This document shows positions 15,803 through 24,600 of a stretch of DNA of 64,000 bases, piece after piece. The translations under genes and the position numbers were made by a program. Every line of letters begins with the position of its first letter. Within the stretch, counting starts at the first letter, position 1. The notes under the pieces are model-generated. The model did not search any database, was not told where the DNA came from, and was given only the letters and a program-made list of their open reading frames with translations. Origin of the DNA: an uncultured Sphingomonadaceae bacterium (GTDB lineage: Bacteria; Pseudomonadota; Alphaproteobacteria; Sphingomonadales; Sphingomonadaceae); NCBI GenBank assembly GCA_947489315.1, contig CANLCX010000002.1, positions 992,001 to 1,056,000 on the forward strand, read 5' to 3'.

Positions 15803-16816
15803 ATGATTATTATTGATGGCTCAGAGGGTGAAGGTGGCGGACAAGTTCTCAGAACTTCTGCTTCACTGTCGCTTGTCACTGGAGAGCCTTTTCAGATTAG
15901 CAACATTCGCGGAAAGCGAGAAAAAAAGGGACTGATGCGCCAGCATGTGACTTCGCTTGAGGCCGCCTGCGCAATCAGCGAGTCCGAGTGCGATGGCCTG
16001 GCTGTTGGCTCAACGGACATAACGTTCCGGCCGGGGCCGATCAAAGCGGGCAACTATAATTTTGCGGTCGGGACTGCGGGCAGTACAAATCTGGTTCTGC
16101 AGACGATCCTGCCTGCCCTGATCTTCGCTGATGGCCCATCTCACATCATTCTCGAAGGCGGAACCCATAATCTCATGGCACCGCCCTTTGATTTTATTGA
16201 ACGGACCTTCCTTCCGATCATCAACCGCATGGGACCAAATATCTCGGCCAAGCTGGTCCGGCATGGATTTTATCCGCAAGGCGGGGGCCGGATTGAAATC
16301 GATGTTACACCCGCTCCGCTTCAGCGCATTGACTGTGTCGAACGCGGCAAATTATGGTCAACCAAAGGCACCGCCTATTTCGCTGGCCTGCCCTTTGATA
16401 TTGCAGATCGCGAGGTCAAAGCTGCCAATAAGGTTCTTGATTGGGATGACGGTGCGATTGGCGTACGCGAGCTTCCTGAAGGTCAAGGACCTGGGAACAT
16501 ACTGATACTGGAAGCTGCGTTTGAGAATGTTAGCGAAGTGGTGGCTGGTTTTGGTAAGTTTGGTCTCAAAGCAGAACGCCTTGCCAAAACTGCTGCAAAT
16601 CGGATGAAGGGTTACATGGAGAGCAATGCGTTTGCAGGACCCTATTTGTCGGATCAGCTCTTGCTTCCATTTGCTCTGGCCGGTGGCGGATCGTTTACGA
16701 CAGTGAAACCAAGTCAGCACAGTCTAACTGGCGCTAATGTGATCGAAAAATTCACCGGGAGGAAAACCAGTTTTGACCAGCAGGAAGGCGGCGAGTTTCT
16801 CGTGCGTATCAGTTAG
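15803..16816 (+). CDS. rtcA: RtcA, RNA 3'-terminal phosphate cyclase
   Basis: 337 residues. RtcA uses ATP to convert RNA 3'-phosphate to 2',3'-cyclic phosphate through an adenylylated histidine. Family signatures are IDGSEGEGGGQVLRTS at the N-terminus, GTAGSTNLVLQTILPALIF, FYPQGGGRIE and, near the C-terminus, SQHSLTGANVIE with the nucleophilic His. A ribosome site AAGGA lies about 10 nt before the ATG. It is co-directional with rtcB and its TAG overlaps the GTG of the following PcfJ-like gene by one base, so all three share one operon. Length and motifs are normal. Confidence 0.96.
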   Translation: MIIIDGSEGEGGGQVLRTSASLSLVTGEPFQISNIRGKREKKGLMRQHVTSLEAACAISESECDGLAVGSTDITFRPGPIKAGNYNFAVGTAGSTNLVLQTILPALIFADGPSHIILEGGTHNLMAPPFDFIERTFLPIINRMGPNISAKLVRHGFYPQGGGRIEIDVTPAPLQRIDCVERGKLWSTKGTAYFAGLPFDIADREVKAANKVLDWDDGAIGVRELPEGQGPGNILILEAAFENVSEVVAGFGKFGLKAERLAKTAANRMKGYMESNAFAGPYLSDQLLLPFALAGGGSFTTVKPSQHSLTGANVIEKFTGRKTSFDQQEGGEFLVRIS

Positions 16817-18101
16817 TGGCAAAGCGTTCCAGATTTCTTCAGGAAAGCGATCCTGTGCCGGTCAAAATCGAACGGCATATGCTGGCGCTCAATTTCATTC
16901 GGTCGACAGACTATTTTGACTGGTGCTGGGCCAATGGCTTTGATGGCTCCTTGGAAAAGTCCACTATGGACCTTCGGGAGGAAATCGAAGCATATCAAGC
17001 TGAGCAGATCAAAAGAAAGTCGCACGCAAAACTACATCGCAATCCGAAAGCCTTTCTGGCTGCCGTTTGCCAAGGTGAGCTATCATCCGATGAGATCGAC
17101 CGACCAGTATTCAAATTGGCTGCTGCAGAAATTGAAGCGAGCAAGGAAGATGCCGAGTCAAGATCATCACTGCTGAATATGTTATCTCACCTGACCAGTT
17201 TTGGAGATTTCATATTCCAGACCGTTCCAAATCACGATGAAACGCCGTTTATCAGAGGATTGATCAAACTGCATGATCGGAAAGCATTGTGGCTGCGTCC
17301 GCTTGAAGAATGGAAACCAAAGAGCAAAAACCGCGAAAGGATGTTTGGTGAACTGACTCATCATTTATTTGATAAATTCGGAGATGTACCGACATTCATG
17401 GAAGCGGTATGGTTGAGGAACGATAGGCCTAGCTGGCGATATCGTGATTGGTTCGTCCATCTGGGACGCGGATACAATCTCAGAAAAGCTAAGTCCGTCA
17501 TTCCGCTCACAAAAAAATGGCTCATCACTATTTGCAAGCGCCAGACAATTATACCGTTGAACAGGCTATACGCTGGGGGCAGATGAAGGCTCTGGGGTGT
17601 TCAGATGCAGCGGTTGATGCTGTTGCAGGATCTAGGCTTGGTCGTTCCTTGGTGAACGAGGATTTTTGGTTCACCGTATTGAGATTCTTCGCGAACAATC
17701 CGATGCTTGATCCCAGGCAAATCGGCCCGATCGTTGATTATCTGCAGAACCAGCGCTTCGAACCCGTCGAGGTCGAAATCGAGCCCGGCAACTGGAGGAG
17801 TGATCCTCCCGCGCAACCTAGCTTGTCGATGAATGGTAGAACAGTAGATACTCTGCTCAAACAGGTCGATGCATGGCATCAAAGTCTTGGAAAGCTGCGC
17901 AACCTGCCTTCCGGTCAATATGAGAAAGCTCCGTTCGATGGCATTGTCATTGAAAAACGCCGTGGCGACAAAATCGAACGATGGGTGATAAGACAGCTCC
18001 TATCTGCGAAAGATCTGCAAGTTGAAAGTGATGATCTGCGCCACTGTGTAGCTAGCTATCACTGGTCGTGCGCTCGGGGCTATACTCAGCCAGGCCAGTG
18101 A
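16816..18101 (+). pseudogene. PcfJ-like protein gene, frameshifted and 3'-truncated
   Basis: The first part (GTG 16816 to about 17517) and the second part (from 17517) are in different frames, joined at a run of seven A. A -1 shift there restores ...SVIPLTKK-MAHHYLQAP.... The second part contains LRHCVASYHWSCARG, the core HC motif of the PcfJ-like family found on plasmids, phages and in some chromosomal operons; the function is not known. Homology stops soon after this motif, where serine recombinase sequence begins (about 18085), so roughly the last 90 residues are missing. It overlaps rtcA by one base, so it was probably the last member of the RNA-repair operon. It is called a pseudogene because of the truncation. 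Confidence 0.7.
17511..17517 (+). other. A-AAA-AAA heptamer at the PcfJ frame junction
   Basis: In the upstream frame the bases read ACA AAA AAA TGG. The heptamer A AAA AAA is in the phase required for -1 ribosomal slippage and would continue as ATG GCT CAT. No downstream stimulatory stem was evident. A one-base deletion in a homopolymer, or a sequencing error, explains the same pattern. Confidence 0.5.
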
Positions 18102-19584
18102 GGGCTGGGAACCGGTAACAGAACTCTATGATGATGGCGGTTATAGCGGTGGTTCAATGAAGCGCCCTGGCCTCAATCAACTTCTCCAAGATGTTAAGGC
18201 AAAGAAGGTTGATGTGATCGTTGTCTACAAGGTTGACCGGCTGACACGCAGCCTTGCCGACTTTGCTAAGATCGTAGAAATACTGGATGATCAAGAAGCG
18301 TCATTTGTAAGTGTGACACAGTCCTTCAATACAACAACCAGCATGGGGCGATTGACCTTGAACGTCCTGCTGTCTTTTGCGCAATTTGAACGTGAGGTCA
18401 CTGGCGAACGTATCCGCGATAAGATCGCTGCGTCAAAAAAGAAGGGTATGTGGATGGGAGGCCCCGTTCCCATTGGATATGATCTTAACGATCGCAAACT
18501 TTTGATCAACGACGCAGAGGCCAAGACAGTCCGTCATTTGTTTACGCGATATTCCCAACTCCGATCGGTGCCACAGCTGGTTGAAGAACTGGCCGCAGCT
18601 GGTGTGCGCACAAAGGCGCGCGCTTTTAAAGATGGACGAACAATTGGCGGCGTCCCTTTCCGGACCGGAGCACTAAGCCAGCTGCTAAAAAATCCAATTT
18701 ACATCGGCAAGGTCCGGCACAAGGATGCCATTTATGATGGTGCGCATGATGCTATCATCGGACAGGGTTTGTTTGATGAGGTGCAAAACATCTTTACCGC
18801 CAATCGCAGAGACAATGCCTTGGGTAAAAAGTCAAAGAACCCGAGCATGCTGACTGGCCTGATTACAGATCCAGACGGCATGCCTATGACACCTGTACAT
18901 GCAAGTCGTGGATCCAAACGCTATCGATATTATGTGACGAGGCTTGAACCCGGCGATGACAAGAACAACGCATGGCGAATGCCATCGGGGGAAATCGAGC
19001 GATTGGTGATTGATGCCGTTGTAAAACAGCTCAGCTCGCTTCCTTCGTCCAATGTTGAAGACGCAGCAAAATTGAATGAACAGATCGATCAGAGCAATCA
19101 ACTGAAGTCCGATCAAGCGTCAATGAGCATTGCCGATAAACGCAGGTTGTTGCTCGAGCATGAAGTACAGGTGCAAGTGAAGCCCGAGACGGTTGTAATC
19201 GGCATGGTCATAGAGAGCGAAGGAGACCGTCGTCGATTTACCATCGACGCGAAACTTGTCACGAAAGGATCGGAACTCAAACTTGCGATATCACCTGATC
19301 AAGGTTTGGCAAAGCGTGAGCCAGATCCGGTTCTGCTTCGGCTCGTCGCTCACGCCTTTGCAGCGAGAGATTACGTGGTACACGGCGATCCCCAGCCGAT
19401 GATAGAACACTATTCCAGACGCTATTTACATCAGCTAGTTCGTCTCAGTTATCTTTCACCCGATATTATTTCTGCCATCATTAATGGAACCCAACCGCCA
19501 GATCTGACCGGACGCAAGATTACGCGGCAGAACAATATCCCGCTCGACTGGGCGAGCCAGCGATCAATGTTCGGGTTCGGCTAA
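18085..19584 (+). pseudogene. Large serine recombinase, 5'-truncated remnant
   Basis: Recombinase-like coding starts in frame at about 18085 (SQASEGWEPVTELYDDGG), upstream of the first ATG at 18157. It continues through VDVIVVYKVDRLTRSLADF, SFVSVTQSFNTTTSMGR and FEREVTGERIRDKIAAS, the helix end of the resolvase domain, the recombinase domain (about KNPIYIGKVRH) and a long C-terminal tail. The first 45 or so residues with the catalytic serine (family pattern YxRVSTxxQ) are missing; the preceding DNA belongs to the PcfJ-like gene. The remaining 475 codons are open but cannot encode an active enzyme. It is likely the relic of an integrated element whose other parts were deleted. Confidence 0.8.
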
Positions 19585-19803
19585 ACTCCAAATCCACCGC
19601 TAAATACGATTAAATCCAATGTGCATCTGGACTCCAATAATCGGGGCACAGAGATAAACGGCCCGAAGACCGGTCATTGCGCACTGACAAATGGTCTCTG
19701 TTCGCAAGTTCGATCACGTCAGAGCCGGTAACTGACGAGAATATAGGGATAAAATATGCTCCGCAAACCTCGGGCCAGAGAAACCAAAAACTGGTAAAAT
19801 GGG

Positions 19804-19879
19804 TGGTGCCGCTTAGAGGACTCGAACCTCTGACCCCATCATTACGAATGATGTGCTCTACCACCTGAGCTAAAGCGGC
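19804..19879 (-). tRNA. tRNA-Thr(CGU)
   Basis: A complete cloverleaf on the minus strand with acceptor GCCGCTT/AAGCGGC, D-arm GCTC/GAGC with GG, anticodon loop TTCGTAA (CGT), T-arm AGAGG TTCGAGT CCTCT, and A plus encoded CCA. Its 3' end faces the recombinase remnant 220 nt away, an orientation common at island insertion sites. No duplicate of its 3' end was found by eye on the far side. Confidence 0.95.
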
Positions 19880-20095
19880 ATTTAACCGTTTGGCGTTCAC
19901 GACGCTGGTCAAATACTTAACGACCGCGCCTTTAACAGCCGGTCTGCTCCGTGACAAGCCTGACCGTTCTCTTCGTGCAGATATCGATGTTCATTTCATT
20001 CGCGCGCATTGGAGAAATATTGGGAACGTTTACCAGATATTTACCATGGCTGCTGCAAACCGGTGGTGAAATGAGCACATAAAGTAGGATTAGGC

Positions 20096-21448
20096 ATGGA
20101 AAATCTTCGCAATTCTGATGAAAATGGCGGTTTGGGCGGCAGCCCTGACGCCGATTACATCGCCTATGAAGATGACGACGTAACGACCGAAGCGCCGCCT
20201 GCCATTGGTCAGGACGAGCGCCGCATGCATGTGCGCGCTTACAATTTCTGGGCCGGACTGCTCGGCGATCGGCAATTTCCCAGCGTTGAAGACCTTGATC
20301 CGGAATCGGACAAAGATTTTGGACCGAATAGCGTATTACTAGATTTCACCAATGGCGTTGAAAATCCATCCATCCAGTTTCTAGGCAAATCGCTGCGCCA
20401 GGAATGTGAACTGGACGACAGCATTACAACCATTGATCAGGTTCCTGCGCGCTCGCTTCTGTCACGCATCACCGATCATTATCTTCAAATTATAGCCAAT
20501 CAGGCACCAATTGGTTTTGAAGCCGAATTTGTCAATCAACGCGGCATCACAATCATGTATCGCGGCATTTTGCTACCTTTTTCGACGGACGATGACACTA
20601 TTGATTTCATCTACGGTGTGATTAATTGGAAAGAAGTGGCAGCGGACGAATTTGCGAAAGAGCTAGAAGAGCAAGTGGCACAAGCCATGCGCTCAGCCCC
20701 CGCTAAAACCGAAACCGGACCGATCTGGGCTGATAGCCCGACTTCGGCGCCCTTGGAACTGACCGCAGAAGATGCAGCAGCTGCCAGAGCCGCACTAGTT
20801 GGCGGCGACCATATCGAACTAGACGATATCAGCGATGAGCCCGGTGAAGACGCAAGCCTTGCCGACTGGCTGGTATCAGCACGCAGCAGTGCGGACAATG
20901 CGGCCCATAGCGAACAACGCAGCCGTGCTGCCCTCTATCATGCTATTGGTCAGGCCTATGATTTCTATCTGATGACGGAATCCTATCCTCAAGATTATGC
21001 CGCTCTGCTAGAAGATTCGGGATTGAAGGCACAGGAACGTGCGCCGATGACACCGATCGTCAAGCTCGTTTTCGGCGCTCATTACGACAAAACCCGGCTA
21101 ACCGAATATGCATCGGCATTGCGCTTTGCAAAACAGGCTGGCATCGAGAAAGGTGCACTTTCCGGTTATCTCGAAAAATATGACGGTGGCTTGAAAGCGG
21201 TTGTTTATGCTGAACGAGATGCGCGCAATCCCAATCAGAAAACAATCGATACTGTTGTAAATGACCAACATGTTCTGGAACGGCTTCGCAATGCTCCAAG
21301 CCGCAAACTAGATGATATCGATTCAGGTGATGCTGAATTTGTTGTTCTTGTCGCGCGGCGGGATGATAGCGGCCAACTGTCGATTGTCGGCCCCGTTCTG
21401 GGTGATCAGAAGTTGACTGACAGGGCTTTAAAACAGACCAGTGTCTGA
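20096..21448 (+). CDS. PAS-domain protein (sphingomonad PAS_5-like)
   Basis: 450 residues. After an acidic lead, residues about 40-190 resemble the PAS_5 type sensor fold: RAYNFWAGLLGDRQFPSVEDLDP, then LDFTNG...IQFLGKSLRQEC, the SLLSRITDHYLQIIANQAPIGFEAEF helix and RGILLPFSTDDDTIDFIYGVINW. The C-terminal half is acidic and low in complexity, with a helical segment that matches no known catalytic domain. There is no signal peptide or TM segment. It stands alone, upstream of the NAD-GDH gene. It is probably a cytoplasmic regulatory or scaffold protein; ligand and partner are unknown. Confidence 0.75.
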   Translation: MENLRNSDENGGLGGSPDADYIAYEDDDVTTEAPPAIGQDERRMHVRAYNFWAGLLGDRQFPSVEDLDPESDKDFGPNSVLLDFTNGVENPSIQFLGKSLRQECELDDSITTIDQVPARSLLSRITDHYLQIIANQAPIGFEAEFVNQRGITIMYRGILLPFSTDDDTIDFIYGVINWKEVAADEFAKELEEQVAQAMRSAPAKTETGPIWADSPTSAPLELTAEDAAAARAALVGGDHIELDDISDEPGEDASLADWLVSARSSADNAAHSEQRSRAALYHAIGQAYDFYLMTESYPQDYAALLEDSGLKAQERAPMTPIVKLVFGAHYDKTRLTEYASALRFAKQAGIEKGALSGYLEKYDGGLKAVVYAERDARNPNQKTIDTVVNDQHVLERLRNAPSRKLDDIDSGDAEFVVLVARRDDSGQLSIVGPVLGDQKLTDRALKQTSV

Positions 21449-21633
21449 TAGACTTTTTCGACTAAGCATTTCCCATATTGGTTTCATATGTAACCAAAAT
21501 ATCACTCTTGGCTGATATTCAGCATATCGCGAGATCGTGATATGCTGAACGCTCTTGAGCACGATCTATATTAGGCCCATAAGACCGCTCCAACAGACCG
21601 AGTCTTGATGCGGACTGATATTTTGGGGGAACC

Positions 21634-24600
21634 ATGACTGGTAGCCGCGACGCGACAGCAGCGAAAACGACCAAATCTACGGCCGGCAAGACACTCAAGA
21701 AAAATTTGACTGCAGCTTTTCAGGATAGCGCCCTGCCGGGCGAAAATATTGGCTTTGATGACAAGGCATGCAAAGAAGCTGTCCTTTTCGCTCTGGACAC
21801 GGGTTTGCAACGAACCAGCTCTCAGGCGAGCCTATCTCTTGAAAGTGTAATAAACGCCAGCGGCAAAAGACATTTGCGCCTCGCCATTCTCAATGACGAC
21901 ATGCCGTTCCTAGTCGACTCGGTATGCGCGACCATCGCGGGCTATGGGCTAAATATCGAACGACTTATCCATCCGGTCGTTGGCGTAAAGCGCGATGAAA
22001 AAGGAAAACTCTGCGCCATTCACAATGATCCAGACAGTGGCGAAAAACGCGAGTCGATAATCTATATCGAGCTGGAACGTACGGAGGCCAAACTGCGCCG
22101 GGCACTTGAACGATCCTTGCGCAAAAATCTTCTGGATGTGGCGGCAGCAGTGGCGGACTGGCTAAAATTGCAAATCGCTTTGGGTGAGGATGCAGACAGC
22201 CTGCCGGAAGGTGAAGGTACGACGCTTATACGCTGGTTTCTAGATCGCAACTTCACATTGCTTGCTCACGAAAAAGTGGATGAAAAAGGGCAAAGAACAG
22301 GCCGCATCGGTATCGCCCGGATGCGCGACAAACCATCGCTTTCCAAAGAGAGCCAAAAGCGAGCTTTCGATTGGTTCAAGGCGGGCGGCCAAGCCCCGTT
22401 GATTGTCAAATCCAATCAGATTTCAACCGTCCACCGGCATGTCTTGATGGATGTCATCATTATGCCTCTGCGCGACAAAGATAGGCTGGTCGGGCTTTCG
22501 ATAACGGCGGGTCTGTGGACCAGTGCTGCGTTAGCCGCACCGCCCGAGAAGGTCCCACTGCTGCGGACCCAAATGGCGCAGCTATTTGATAAATTTGAAT
22601 TTGCGCCCACTGGTCACGCAGGCAAATCCCTGACCCATGCGCTCACCGCCCTACCCCATGATATACTGATCACCTTCAAGCAAGAAGACCTAGAGCGGCT
22701 GGCGCTGATTTCGATGTCGCTAATTGATCGCCCGCGACCCAAATTGCACAGTGTGATGTCTCCGCTCAATCGACATCTCTTTGCCTTCATCTGGTTACCG
22801 CGTGAACAACTGTCGACGGAGCGGCGCGAAAATATTCAGGCTATGCTCACGGAATCGACCGGCGCCCGGATATTAAGCTGGTCTAACACTCTCGACGAAG
22901 GCGGCATTTCCTCGCTGCGATATATTCTCGACATGGGTGCCGACAGTAAAATACCTGACCCCGAAGGGCTCGACCGCCAACTGGAGAACATGATCCGCGG
23001 CTGGCGTCCGGAAGTGGCCAGTCATCTCAGTGAATTTGTTCCCGATAACCGGGCTGAAATTTTGGCGCAGCGCTATGCTGATTGTTTCCCAGGCACTTAT
23101 CAGTCCACCTATGGTGCAAAAGAAGCCTCCCGGGATATTATGCGACTATTTCAACTGGAGCGCGGTGGGCAAAAGTCAACGCGGCTCTATCGGTTGGACG
23201 GTGACGCAGACCATTTGCTGAGGCTTAAAGTCTATCATCTCGGCGGCGTATTGCCCTTGTCGGATGCGGTACCGACGTTGGAAAATTTCGGCTTTTCCGT
23301 TTTGGAGGAATTGCCCACCCCGCTAGACGAAGGTCGGCTGGGCTATATCCACGATTTCCAACTGTCCTTGGGAAATCCGGAGGCCCGCGATGATCTCATC
23401 GCTCGTGCATCCGAAATTCAGGATGCGATCACTGACGTATTGGAAGGCATTGCGGAGAATGACAGTTTCAACCAACTAATCACCACTACGGGCATAAGCG
23501 CACGGTCTACTATATGGATCAGGGCTTGGTTCCGCTACTTGCGTCAAACAGGCCTAAGCTATGGAATGATCACCGTTGTCGAAGCGCTGGCTGAGGCAAG
23601 TAATGTAACGCGTGCGTTGATCGGCTTGTTCGCGACATTGCACGATCCGCTATTTGAAGGCGATAGAGATAAGGCCACAGCGGAAGCGATAAAAGCGATC
23701 GAAAGCGGCTTGGTCAAAGTCCAGGGAATTGACGATGACCGGATTTTGCGCCTGTTTCGCGCAGTGATAGAGTCTATTTTGCGCACCAATGCTTTTGCTG
23801 ACGGTACCGGTGAAGCCCTGGCATTCAAGATTGAAAGCGCAAAGATACCCGACCTGCCAGCCCCTGTGCCATGGCGTGAGGTATTTGTTTATAGTCCAAA
23901 GGTTGAAGGTATCCATCTGCGAGCTGGACCCGTCGCCCGCGGAGGGCTGCGCTGGTCAGACCGACGCGATGATTTCCGCACCGAGATTTTGGGGCTGATG
24001 AAAGCGCAGCGGGTAAAAAATGCTGTTATCGTTCCAACCGGAGCCAAAGGCGGGTTTTACGCGAAACAATTGCCAGCGGGGGACGACCGGGACGCCTTTA
24101 TTGCTGAAGGAATTGCTTCGTATAAAATTTTCATCAGTGCGCTGCTTTCCATTACGGATAATATAATAGAAGGCGAAGTCGTCCCACCGAGAGATATTGT
24201 TCGTTTGGACGACGATGATCCCTATTTCGTGGTAGCGGCTGACAAAGGCACAGCGACCTTCTCTGACATTGCAAATGCAATTGCGGTCGAAAAAGGGTTT
24301 TGGTTGGGCGATGCTTTCGCTAGCGGCGGCAGCAATGGCTACGATCACAAAGCCATGGGCATCACTGCCCGTGGGGCGTGGGTTTCCGTACAACGGCATT
24401 TCGCCGAGATGGGCGTGGACATCCAAAAAGAACCTGTAAATGTCGTTGGCGTAGGAGATATGTCCGGAGACGTTTTCGGAAACGGCATGCTGTTGTCAAA
24501 ATCTTTGCGCCTTGTCGCGGCCTTTGACCACCGCCATATTTTTATCGATCCCGAACCTGATCCGGCAATAAGCTGGAATGAACGTAAGCGCCTATTTGAA

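Noticed and set aside
18157-19584. Serine recombinase as an intact gene
   Set aside because: It is open for 475 codons, but family sequence continues upstream of the ATG and the catalytic-serine segment is absent.
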